Shown here: positions 1 through 12,152 of the stretch, piece by piece
Layout of the letters: each line of letters starts with the position of its first letter
Position numbering within the stretch: position 1 is the stretch's first letter
NCBI GenBank assembly: GCA_947044365.1
Contig: OX345650.1
Coordinates: forward strand, 4,273,372 to 4,337,371
Length of the DNA: 64,000 nt
DNA from: Petrosia ficiformis
Lineage: Eukaryota; Porifera; Demospongiae; Haplosclerida; Petrosiidae
Direction: 5' to 3'
The notes under the pieces: model-generated
Databases searched by the model: none
Seen by the model: only the letters and a program-made list of their open reading frames with translations
Told to the model about the DNA's origin: nothing
Program-made: the position numbers and the translations under genes

Positions 1-912
1 AGTTGAGTGGACTATTAACATATGTACATTGAAATACACAAGGGATGTATGTACATGTAGGGAAATGCTCATAGCCTGGGAATGTTACAGACTGAATCCA
101 TTAGTTCATATGTAGTTGAGTGGACTATTAACATATGTACATTGAAATACACAAGTGATGTATATAGGGAGATGATTATTGATCATATTTGGTAATGTTT
201 CATTCATATTGTAGTTGTGTAAAATGTAGTACTTGTAATAATTATGTTGAACTACACTTGTAAACATTAATAACACTCTATTTGATATGATTAGTGTCCA
301 TGTATTACTATATTCACTCTATTTCGTAGGTATACTATTAACTATAACTATATGAAATAAATAAGTGTTAAATCCTAAATTTTCAATATCAAAGCTGTTA
401 AATAAACATTTTGTTCATAAAAGATCTTTCCAGTTATTATCGACCTAAAGTCTGTTCACATTCACGATGTCCTCAAAATTATGCTGTGATGATTTTATAT
501 GTAATGTAATGTATAGTTTAATGTCATATGGTTAATACATGATTATACTGTAACTCAATAATGAAGCAATGGATCGAAATTTGACATACACAGAAACGAA
601 CAGGAAGGATAATTATGTGAAAATGGTGAAGGTGAAAAGATTGCTAGTCATTCCAAACTAAAGCTATCTATTTGTCTGAAGACATAAATGATCTTTGAAA
701 GGAATGTGTAGGTACTTGTGTACACCCACTACCCATTCTGTTTTAAGCTTGCCAAATGGACGTAAACAATCTCACATGATTATGTAATTATGTATAATAA
801 TTTAATAATGATTATTGGGTGTCCGTAATTCTTTGATGTTATGAATATGTTATGCGAGTTATTTAGCCTCCCTTTTCCTTTGATATCAAAACAATTAACT
901 TCATGATATACA

Positions 913-1128
913 TACAGTATATGTCAATAAAAAGTCACCATACAGTAACAGTAATTACCTTAGTTCTACTGTCAGTATAGTATAGTAATTACTGTCTCAC
1001 TACTGTGGTATTGAATTGACAAGTACATCAATTACTGTTAAAACTACTGTTGAAGTACTGTAGTGTGGAAATCAAACTACTGAGTAATTACTGTACTGTA
1101 TGGTGACATTTTATTGACATATACTGTA
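913..1128. mobile_element. Short inverted-repeat element with TA ends (Tc1/mariner-like MITE)
   Basis: About 45-bp terminal inverted repeats. The left end reads TACAGTATATGTCAATAAAA and the right end is its near-perfect reverse complement. CAGT termini flanked by TA fit a Tc1/mariner-type non-autonomous element. There is no coding capacity. A second copy at about 4165-4362 has a damaged left end, and an extra left-end fragment lies at 4015-4064. Confidence 0.7.
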
Positions 1129-1339
1129 CATGTATGCAATTTTAACTGTATTAATGTTGATTTAGTTAACTATAACTATAACTAAAACCTCTTTTAGTAA
1201 GGCATTGTGACTTTTAGTTAACTAAACTATAACTAAATTATAAGTCTAATGCAATAACTATAACTAACTAAAATGAAAAATTAATGATGAATAATGAACA
1301 CTATTAGTACATGTAGTTAGTTAACTATAACTAAAACCC

Positions 1340-1838
1340 TTTTAGTAAGTTAATTAAATTATAACTATAACTATAACTAAAACCCTTTTAGTAAACCTAC
1401 TAAACGTATACTATTAACTATAACTAAAACCCTTTTAGTAAACCTACTAAACGTATACTATTAACTACAACTAAAACCCTTTTAGTAAACCTACTAAACG
1501 TATACTATTAACTATAACTAAAACCCTTTTAGTAAACCTACTAAACGTATACTATTAACTATAACTAAAACCCTTTTAGTAAACCTACTAAACGTATACT
1601 ATTAACTATAACTAAAACCCTTTTAGTAAACCTACTAAACGTATACTATTAACTACAACTAAAACCCTTTTAGTAAACCTACTAAACGTATACTATTAAC
1701 TACAACTAAAACCCTTTTAGTAAACCTACTAAACGTATACTATTAACTACAACTAAAACCCTTTTAGTAAACCTACTAAACGTATACTATTAACTACAAC
1801 TAAAACCCTTTTAGTAAACCTACTAAACGTATACTATT
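1340..1838 (+). repeat. 47-bp minisatellite
   Basis: About ten near-identical units with a 47-bp period, each containing AACCCTTTTAGTAAACC followed by TACTAAACGTATAC. The unit starts from the core of the dispersed TTTTAGTTAACTATAAC family, so the array probably arose by local amplification of one end of such an element. Confidence 0.9.
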
Positions 1839-2467
1839 AATAGTGGTCAATATTTGTCAAACTAAGACAACACTACTATGTATGTGAGAATCAGTCTTTT
1901 TAATTATCAAGTTTTACCTGACTCTTAGAATCAATCGCTCATTTTTCAATTGTCTTGTACAAGAAGCTAACACAATTTGGTATCTATGTAGGCCAACAAC
2001 ATACATGTACCTTCAGTGATTGGAAGTTTCATTTGTTTTGCTTATAAGATGGCAGAATTGAACAAAACAGTATGGAAAAATTGAAAATCGAATAACCTGA
2101 CGTACAGTCATTAGTGTATTATATACAATTATTACACAGTATGAACTATATATATATATACATTTATATATATATGTACCTTTTAATTGTGTTGTTTTAG
2201 TTAACTATAGCTATAACTGAAACATATTTGCACTAATGCTTTTAGCTAACTAAACTATAACTAATTTACAGGGCTGCTAAAATAACTATAATTAATGAAA
2301 GTTAGCAAGTTGGTAGTTAAGTAAAAACCCTAATGTTAGTTTATAATTATAATTATAGAATTAGTATGTTATGGTACACAAGAGTTATAGTAGGTGTATA
2401 ATATCAGGATGTAGACATGAATTCTGTGGCTTGTTGGTTTAGATAACATGGTAATATATATGGAGCC

Positions 2468-2805
2468 TTTTATGATTACTTTGTGGTATCCAGTATTCAG
2501 TAATGCCTGAAACACAACCACAGCAAAACTCATTTTTATTTTGACTATCTACTCTCCTTGCTTTTAAAGTTTCTTTTAAAACTTTAGGAATGTATTGCAC
2601 CTAGAACAGCTATTAGTTCCAGTTTCTACGTAAGCTACAAGCAGCTTTCTTCCTGCTGGTCTGTAGAGCTCAAGCGCACATTGTATTACATGCCACACCC
2701 ATTAATTGACCAAGCCCCTCGAAATGACAACTTCCTAAACTACGCATACAACACATACACATATGTGACGCAAACATTGAACCCGCATAAGAGCTGTCGG
2801 TAAAG
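2468..2805 (+). repeat. Dispersed repeat family A, copy 1
   Basis: About 340 bp shared with 25196-25600 (same strand) and, in part, 43022-43205 (opposite strand). Shared landmarks are TTTGTGGTATCCAG at the start, the block TTTCTACGTAAGCTAC, and CTTCCTGCTGGTCTGTAGAG. No terminal repeats were identified. It may be an old SINE or DNA-element fragment. Confidence 0.75.
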
Positions 2806-2928
2806 TATTAATATATAGACATACTACATGTACCTATAGTAATAGTTAAGACTCTCATACTATAACAATACTACATCAACATTCCAACATCCTGTTATAT
2901 ACATACGCATGTATAATTAATAATTTTC

Positions 2929-3560
2929 ACTAACAGCATTAACTGTTTGTTAATTGGCTCAAGATTTATTCCCAATGGCACACACACCAACCACTGTTGC
3001 GCCAATTTGGCCCATGCATATCAAGAGCTGATGATGCCATACTAGAACAATACTACAATCCAACATTCCAACGTTCTGTTTAGGCAAGAATGTGCTTATT
3101 GTAAATAGTTATAGTAAAAATAGACTACATTTTATAGTTATTTGAATGTCATACAGTGTTTCGATAAACTCATATGGGACACCATTGGCTCAAACAACTT
3201 CTTATTTGGTGCAGCACAGTTCTCTCTATAGGCCAGATGGTGCAGTTAATTATGATTATATTGCAGTAACTGTTTGTTAATTGGTTCAAGACAGAGTTTT
3301 TGATACATTTTTAAGCAGGGACCAAATTGACTCAATAATGGTTAGTGTATGTGCCATTGGGAATACATCTTGAGCCAATTAATAAACAATTGACAATATA
3401 ATGATACTTAACTACGCTATCTGGCCCAAAAAGAGAACTGTGCTGTGCCAGATAAGAAGCTGTTTGGCCAATGGTGCACCATATGAACTTATAAAAAAAC
3501 ACCAGTTCAAGATGTATTCCCAATGGCACACACACTAACCACTGTTGAGCAAATTGTGGC
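2929..3560. repeat. Cluster of dispersed repeat family B fragments
   Basis: Three or four pieces of a roughly 200-bp repeat: 2929-3025 and 3157-3300 in + orientation, 3330-3500 in - orientation, then 3505-3560 in +. The fullest copy in the window is 52137-52345 in the integrin gene. Recognisable pieces are AATTGGCTCAAGAT and CCCAATGGCACACAC. Confidence 0.8.
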
Positions 3561-4067
3561 CATGGTGATATCATACTATAAAAACAACATTCTTTTATAC
3601 ATATACATGTACATGTGTTGTGTATGTGTATAGCCAATAATTCTTATGTTAGTTTGATAGTTACTACATTTGTAGTTGTGTGATACTATTACAACATTCC
3701 CACATTTGGAATGTATGTATAGAAAAACAATAATATTAAACTAATGATATCATCATTACCACTATGATGAGTTTAATGTTACTAAGCAGCTGTTATAACA
3801 TGAAACATGATATGCTTCTCTGAACTAGTTATCTGGTTACCCAGACCACATATAAGAAACACAAAGCAAAGCAACTTCCTATAATATGGATTACTTATAG
3901 GAATTGAATGATTCCACTTTTAAACCAGTGCCTCAGAAATACAGGTGTCCTCCACACTGATGTCTTAACCTGGTTTCCTCTCCTATCATTGAACCTGCAC
4001 ATACAAACTGATACACAGTATATATGTCAATACAAAGTCGCCGTTCAGTAACAGTAATTAGCTTATA

Positions 4068-4365
4068 TTGGGTGTCCGTAATTCTTTGATGTTATGAATA
4101 TGTTATGCGAGTTATTTAGCCTCCCTTTTCTTTTGATATCAAAACAATTAACTTTATGATATACATACAATACAAAGTCACCATACAGTAACAGTAATTA
4201 CCTTAGTTCTACTGTCAGTATAGTATAGTAATTACTGTCTCAATACTGTGGTGTTGTATATCAATTTTTGTTAAAACTACTGTTGAAGTACTGTAGTGTG
4301 GAAATCAAACTACTGAGTAATTACTGTACTGTATGGTGACATTTTATTGACATATACTGTAGCTA
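4068..4365 (+). repeat. Second copy of an ~300-bp block also present at 813-1130
   Basis: The inverted-repeat element plus about 100 bp of its left flank (starting TTGGGTGTCCGTAATTCTTT) is repeated here in the same orientation. A further left-terminal fragment of the element abuts it at 4015-4064, so the insertion looks nested. Confidence 0.75.
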
Positions 4366-5689
4366 TTACCAAATTCAATTATGATGACATCTTATTCGTA
4401 AACCCTATTGGATTTCAGTCAATGTTATAGTTCTGTCAATTTCATGCAATTCCGTAAAACAATTTTTAAAATAATTACATATAATATTTGCTGTCCGCTT
4501 ATTTTCGCTAACTATGGATTCCAAAAATAGTGTTTGGGGAATGTTTCTGTTCAGGTTAAGTGTCAGGCTGTTCAAGGACCTAAGACAGTTGAAGATATTT
4601 AGAGTCATTCTCAATCATGGCATCATGTTCACAGACAGTGTTCAATGACTGCACTGCAATGCATTCACAAAAAGGATGTGGAACTGTATCATTCCTTACA
4701 ATCGCTATTCTAATTCAATTTAACATTCTCTTGACTAAATGAGGTAGTCGTGTCATTAAATTAGAATTTCATAATCTGATTTTTCAATTTAAATACTGAG
4801 GTATAATATATACTGTATAATTATAAATATACATACCTGACATATTAAGTTTACATACCATCACTGTACTGTACTTCCAAAGTCTTCCAATGACCACTTT
4901 GTGAGTTAAATACATGGTTACACAGTATTACACCTTAGTACTATTCTATCCCATACAAATGTAAAGGGAATTCACACATTACTATGATTATAGTACTACT
5001 TAGAAGTACAGTTGACTATCACCTTATAGAAGTATGAGTGAAGTACGTGTATACTGTTACTTTGAATCTACTACACAGTATTACACCTTAGTACTATGCT
5101 ATCACATACAAATGTAAAGGGAATTCACGATTATAGTACTACTTAGAAGTACAGTTGACTATCACCTTATTAAAGTGTAGCTCCCATCATAGTATGTAAC
5201 CTCATGTATTGTATATGCTATTTGGCCTGTACCGTTCTTGCCTCCAAGGAGACATTGGCCAGGAAGGATGCTCTTTGTTTATGTTTTGTGAATAATATAT
5301 TTGTTATATGAGGACTGATATTGTGTCTACTGATTGTCACTTGATACTAAAACAAATTGATAATGGTGTTATTAAAAATTGAATTTCTTATCACTTTATT
5401 AACAAATTTTTTTGAAAATGTAATGTAATGTAAGAACTATTAGCTTCAATAGCTTGATATTTGAGTATCTATATTCATGTGTCGTACTCTCTCCTGTTTA
5501 TCACATGATTCTAATCACTGTATTGTATTATAATACTATCAGTACTTAATGCTTTTCTACTGTATTTAATCAACGAAAAGGGAGAGATATAAAATACTCT
5601 CATTATAACTGATATCATATAATGTTTATGAAGAAAGCTATTGGTTTAGAAAGTCACATGTACAGTACATGTACAATAGTGTATGTAAT

Positions 5690-6178
5690 ACATGTTGTGT
5701 GTGTGTGTGTGTGTGTGCGTCAATGAAATTGGATATAGCAATTTTTTGAGATTGGATTTATGTGTGTGTGTCCATCTGTATATCAGATTTATAAAAACCT
5801 CACCCTCGGGCAGAGTGTCTGTATCCATATTTGTATGTATGTGTTTGTGTCTGTGTGTGTATGTATGTATGTGTGTATGTGTTTGTATGTGTGTGTGTGT
5901 ATGTATGTGTGTATGTGTTTGTATGTGTCTGTATGTATGTATGTGTTTGTGTCTGTGTGTGTATGTGTCTGTGTGTGTCTGTGTGTGTCTGTGTCTATCT
6001 ATATGTGTTTGTATATACACATGTATGTCTGTGTGTGTATGTACATGTATGTCTGTCTGTATGTGTTTGTGTCTGTGTGTGTATGTATGTATGTGTTTAC
6101 GTGTGTTTATGTGTTTGTGTCTGTGTGTACATGTACATGTATGTATGTATGTGTTTATGTGTGTGTATGTGTCTGTAC

Positions 6179-6212
<34 letters not shown>

Positions 6213-6375
6213 ACATGATGAAACATTATTTTATACTGACATATATGATGATTGTCATATATTCGTACTGTTTGATCCACTCACCATACCTATCATTCTA
6301 TTGTATGTTTCAATAACATTTGTATTTCCTGTATCACCTTATTTAGCTCTAAGTGTTGGCATTCTTAAATTCTGA
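5690..6375 (+). repeat. GT/GTAT microsatellite with a conserved ~165-bp 3' unit (copy 1)
   Basis: A long GT/GTAT/GTCT tract ends at GTGTGGACATGATG and runs into the same 165-bp sequence seen at 9420-9585. The pair reads as one dispersed element with a simple-sequence head rather than two chance microsatellites. Confidence 0.85.
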
Positions 6376-6414
6376 AAAAAATTATTTATGTACAGTATAA
6401 GTATATTATGTTTA

Positions 6415-6468
6415 TGTATTTGTTTATGTATGTATGTATGTATGTATGTATGTATGTATATATGTATG

Positions 6469-6502
<34 letters not shown>

Positions 6503-6740
6503 TGTATGTATGTATGTATGTATGTATGTGTGTGTATGTATGTATGTGTACATGTATGGATGTATGTATGTATGTACATGTATGTATGTGTACATGTATG
6601 TATGTATGTATGTATGTATGTATGTATGTATGTATGTATGTATGTACGTATGTATGTACACCATGTATGTATGTACATATGTATGTATGTATGTATGTAT
6701 ACATGTATGTATTTATGTATGTATGTGTATTATGTATATA
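6415..6740. repeat. (GTAT)n microsatellite
   Basis: About 320 bp of GTAT units with a few GTAC and GTGT variants. Open frames of Met-Tyr-Val-Cys on one strand and Thr-Tyr-Ile-His on the other are consequences of the 4-bp period. Confidence 0.95.
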
Positions 6741-8179
6741 GTTATATATACACTATATAGTAGTGATATAATTGAGATGCCAAGATTCAGTTTTAAGATG
6801 TTGTACTCATTCCCTCCAATTGTATCCTTAGGTGCGTCCACTTATAATAATTTTATAGTTGAGTTAATTATATTCATAGCTTGTTAATCACATTGTTTAC
6901 TTGCATGATATAATTAATCCTATTCATTGTTCTTAGCAATTACTTGTGGCTTAGTATGATAACATTTAGCTAATGGTTTTCATTAGTAGTGTGTTGTTTA
7001 CAAGTATCAGATGTGTGTTGTTGAACTTGCCAAATAGCTATGTCTGTTTGTTGCTATGGTGATTATCTCATTTTCATAATATTCATAATATTCATCTGTT
7101 CTCTTGGACTACATGTGTACATTGTTTACTAACTAGTATTATAATAATATTTACTTATATAGTTAATTAACTACAACAATTTTTGGCTTACTAAAAGAGA
7201 TTTTTCTTTTAACTAACTTAAAGTGCCAATTATTGGCCAATTTCATTCCTAAATATTGCTAAAAGAGGATGTACCTTTTGGCTAATTGGTTTCCATTAGC
7301 AATGTGTTGTTTGCAAGTATCCAATTTCGTGTTATTGAAAGTTAGCTGTCTGTTTTGTTGCTACAGGCATGATCTCATTTCGTAGCAGTCTCTGTTTTTC
7401 TTTAACATGTAATTAAAGATTTGCAATTCCAAGAAGTGTAACCATAAGACTTTGTTGTGGGTAATGACACAAGTTATATTAATCCTGATTGCATTCTCTA
7501 ATGTGACTTGATAAAACACTGTGGTTGAAGTCATTTCCTTTAGCTACTATCTCTTATGGATGTCACATTCTGGATTCTGTAGTACAAGTTATATGAGAAG
7601 TACTGTATATTGTATACTAGTGTTGTTTTAGTATTACAATAGTAACCATTTTAATATTTACCTAAAGTCTACTTTTAACTGCGTGTACTAATTTTAGCGA
7701 ATTTAGCAACTAACATAATAATTGCTAAAATTAGCACACGCTAAAAATATACAGTATATATTTCACGATCATATTATTATTAGGCATGGCTCTGAAATTC
7801 GCTAAAATTAATGCATGCTAAATACGACCATTTAAAGTCACTGAATTTAGTGGATGCAGTTAATAGCTAATTAACTAAAACAATTTTAGGCTTACTAAAA
7901 GGGTTTTAGTTAATTAACTAAAAGTGAGCTAATTTAATTTTTGTACATTAACCAAAACTTGATAATTCAATTGCTAAATGAGGGTTTTTACTTGATTAAC
8001 TAAAAGTGCCCATTATTGGCTAATTCAATTTAACTAAACTCTCTTGATGATTGGATTTCTAAGGCTTTTAGTTATAGCTTAACCAACACTACACTATAAT
8101 ACATTATCAATTTGTGTTGACCATGAATATAATTATACTATTCATTTTTCTATGTCTTGCTTTTCCCTTCATTCTACAG

Positions 8180-11100
8180 GTGGCGTGCCTCCATTATCCT
8201 TCGTAGAATACCCATAGAGGATCGACCAGAGGTACAACTCAAATGTGTTGCTTGTGAAGTTTTAGAACAACGAAGACCCGATTGGGGCCTGCAACGTAAA
8301 TGGTTTGGAAACTATTTAGCAATGCCTGTGAGTTCATAAACTTGAGTATATCTATCACGGGTTTCTTTAAATGAATGTTTCAGCCCAAAAGGCCTTCTTC
8401 AGCTGGAATTAATTCTAGTTGAAGAAGACATGTGGTTTCATAACACGTAATAAAGTATATTTATTATTCTTTTAGGAGGAGAACAGACGAACTGGCCTGT
8501 TTCAAACTTCTCTCAGTCATCTTCAACGTTCTCATGATTTTGAACGTGTTTTGTTTTCTTGTGAAGTCATGAAAGTAAGTGTCTTATTGCTCTCCCTGCA
8601 AAGTTTAGGCAGAAGGGTATAGTAATCATATTACATGCCTGTCTGTCTGTCTATCTGTCTGTCTATCTGTCCATCTGTTTGTCTGTTTGTCTATCTGTCT
8701 GCATATGAATTAGTAATGAACTGGTAATCAATATCAGCCATCACCTATTGCCATTAATTTTAGTATCAAGTAATAGAGTGATGTACATGCAACTGATATT
8801 GTAATAAGTATACTAAAAAATGTCATTTATAACATAATTAAAAACTATTTTGATACCCATAAAATTAAATATTAAGAAAAAGCTCATTTTCATTGAAGGA
8901 ATCAGATACTAGAAGATAGATGTAATATCAGACTGGTATCAGAATATTGATAAAATCTCACATTGGTGCATTACTAGATAGTATTGCAACATTATTCATT
9001 GTAATATAATATAGGGTGTGTTCCATGCTCTGATGCCTGCATGTATGTGTGTGTTCTTATCTGCATGTAGGTGTGTCTGTGTGTTCATGTAGGTGTATAT
9101 CTGTGTGTAGGTATTTGTGTAGGTGTGTATTTATGTGTTCATGCATGTGTGTATGTCTGTGAGTTTGTGTGTGTGTCAGTATGTCTGTCTTGTCTATCTG
9201 TGTCTGTGTGTCTGTCTGTCTGCCTGTCTTGTTTGTGTGTTTGTTTATGTGTGTTGTGTGTTGTGTCTGTCTGTCTATCTGTATCTGTGTCTGTCTGTCT
9301 ATCTATATGTGTTTGTATATGTCTGGGTGTGTGTGTGTCTCTGTCTGTCTGTCTGTATGTGTTTGTATGTGTCTGTGTCTGTGTCTGTTTGTCTTTATGT
9401 GTACGTATGTGTCTGTGTGTGGACATGATGAAAAATTATATTATACTGACAAATATAGTGATTGTCATATATTCGTACTGTTTGATCCACTCACCATACC
9501 TATCATTCTATTGTATGTTCGAATAGTGTTAGTATTTCCTGTATCACTTTGTTTTGCTATAACTCTCAAAATTCCAATTTAGTTCCAAAAATTGTACACA
9601 GGATGTAGGTATATACTATGTATGCATATATACATGTACATATTTACAATAAAAATGTTACTAGAATTACTAAGTAAACTACATTCATTAACTAAGATAA
9701 AAATGAATTACATCATTTATCAGTTAAAAGATGTTATCATTTCTCTGTAAAGAATGAAAATTGCATATTTGTGTACCTCATGTACATTACATGTCATATG
9801 TCGTTATGGCATAGTGTGTATATACATATATGTGTATGTAACTATGTATGTATTTAGCTAGTAAGTACTTCATTTATAAGATACATATCAGACATACAAT
9901 GTACATGAACCTTTTATCATTTCTTTGTAAAAAGTAGAAATTGTGTATGTGTTGTAGTGTGTGTATTACCTCATGTACAGGACTGTAGGTATATCACAAT
10001 GAACTGTTAGTTCTCATAGTTTGATCCACCTGTGTATATATTTATATGTGTATATATATTTGAATAGTGAGATGATTATACAGTTAGCACGTCATTTATC
10101 ATTGTTTATAAGATATGTAATCATATATACCTTATATCATCACTGTAAAGATATATACTACATTACATCACAGTGAACAAGTTGATCCACCTGTGTATAT
10201 ATATGTGCATGTATGTATTTTACATGTAGTACGTCAATTATTATTGTTTATAAGATATGTAATCATACAAAAATGTACATGTACCTTATATCATAAAGAT
10301 GTATAGTACATGTACATATATGTATTTTACATGTAGTATGTCATTTATCATTAAAAATAATCAGACATACACGTATCTTATATCATTGCTCTGTAAATAG
10401 TGGAAATATTAATACAGAACTATATATAGGTACATCACAGTGAACTCTAAATTCTTTGTCATTTATCATTAAAAATAATCAGACATACACGTCCTTTATA
10501 TCATCATTCTGTAAATAGTGGAAATATTAATACAGAACTATATATAGGTACATCACAGTGAACTCTAAATTCGTTGTCATTTATCATTAAAAATAATCAG
10601 GCATACACGTCCCTTATATCATCATTCTGTAAATAGTGAAAATATTAATACAGAACTATATATAGGTACATCACAGTGAACTCTAAATTCGTTCTCACGG
10701 TTACTTGTATATATATATGTGTGTATACATGTATGTATTTTACATGTAGTATGTCATTTATCATTAAAAATAATCAGACATACATGTACTTTATATCATC
10801 GCTCTGTAAATAGTGTAAATATTAATACAGAACTATATATAGGTACATCACAGTGAACTCTAAATTCGTTCTCATAGTTAACTGTGTATATATGTGTATA
10901 TATGTATTTTACTAGTGAAATGAATATACTATACAAGTAATACACCATTTGATATATACCTGTATCGTGTATTCCTGTTCTGTCTAATCCTAATTCGTCT
11001 GCTAATTTTTCTGATATTCCCAATTCGTCTAATATTAATTACAGAGATACAAATTATCGCTAATTAACACAAAATTGATCAACAACAACAGTACTATGTA

Positions 11101-12114
11101 GTCTATAAACTAAACTCAACAACAACAGTACTATGTAGTCTATAAATTAATAAGTTATTAAACTATTTAACTCAAGAACTACAAGCAGTGATGTGTCTTT
11201 ATAATCTTTTCTATACTTTAGAAATTGTTAATATTGGGATGATAGATAAAGGGACATCGGCTTTGATCTAATATATGTGTATTATAAATATTATCAGTGG
11301 GTGTTTTTGAGATAGATTGTAAATCGAATACTATATTAATTGAAGTGATAATTAATTAAAGACTAGACTAATCTACACTAGACTGATAGATGAATTTGGA
11401 GTAGACAAAATAGAAGCAGACGAAACAGGAAATTATACATCACTTGTCATTGTTTACAAGGCATTTAATCAGACATGCCTTATATCATCAATTTGTACAT
11501 TATGTACACATACATGTACATATATAGGACTAGACATCACAAAGAACTGTTAGTTCTCATACATGTAGTTAGATCCAACTGTGTGTATGTGTATTTTACT
11601 ATTGAGATGACAGTAGTACGTCATTTATCATTGTTTATAAAATATGATATAATCAGACATACCTTATATCATTATTTTGTAAAGTGTGTATGTGTTATAT
11701 AATAACTATATACTGCCTCATGTACATGTACATATACACGTACATATACAGGACCAGACATTACAAGGAACTAAAGCCTGTTCACATTATTACCTCATGT
11801 ACACGTACAGGACTAAAGATACATTACAATGAGCTAAAGCCTGTTCTCATTATTGCCTCATGTACATGTATAGGACTAAAGATACATTACAGTGAGCTAA
11901 AGCCTGTTCTCATTATTGCCTCATGTACATGTATAGGACTAGATATACATTACAATGAGCTAAAGCCTGTTCTCATAATTGCCTCATGTACATGTATAGG
12001 ACTAAAGATACATTACAGTGAGCTAAAGCCTGTTCTCATTATTGCCTCATGTACATATACAGGACTATATATACATCCAGTGAACTATAAGTTAGCTCTC
12101 GTACTTTTACCCAC

Positions 12115-12152
<38 letters not shown>

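Larger units (their letters stand above)
1..8179. other. Repeat-rich region upstream of the first recognised myosin exon
   Basis: No exon could be supported here. It is either intron of the myosin gene or contains small upstream exons I could not recognise. It holds a direct repeat (1-52 and 113-164), a 47-bp minisatellite (1340-1838), two copies of a TA-flanked inverted-repeat element (about 915-1126 and 4165-4362), several copies of dispersed repeats, long GT/GTAT microsatellites (5690-6217 and 6415-6735), and AT-rich copies of the TTTTAGTTAACTATAAC family (1150-1330, 2195-2340, 7156-7360, 7860-8090). Open frames over the microsatellites are simple-sequence artefacts. Confidence 0.7.

Noticed and set aside
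1340..1838. CRISPR-like regular array
   Set aside because: Units are contiguous with no unique spacers, in a eukaryotic intron/intergenic setting; it is a minisatellite. The same applies to the 63-, 68- and 196-bp arrays.
5220..5285. Possible upstream myosin exon (frame reading LACTVLASKETLARKDAL)
   Set aside because: No convincing acceptor/donor pair and no match to the IQ or motor sequence expected before the WRAS exon.
5646..6760. Overlapping open frames of Met-Tyr-Val-Cys or Thr-Tyr-Ile-His on both strands
   Set aside because: They follow directly from GT and GTAT microsatellites, where any frame without a stop stays open. The same holds for similar frames at 9071-9582, 20049-20573, 22510-23284, 26284-27302, 47583-47882 and 59172-59504.
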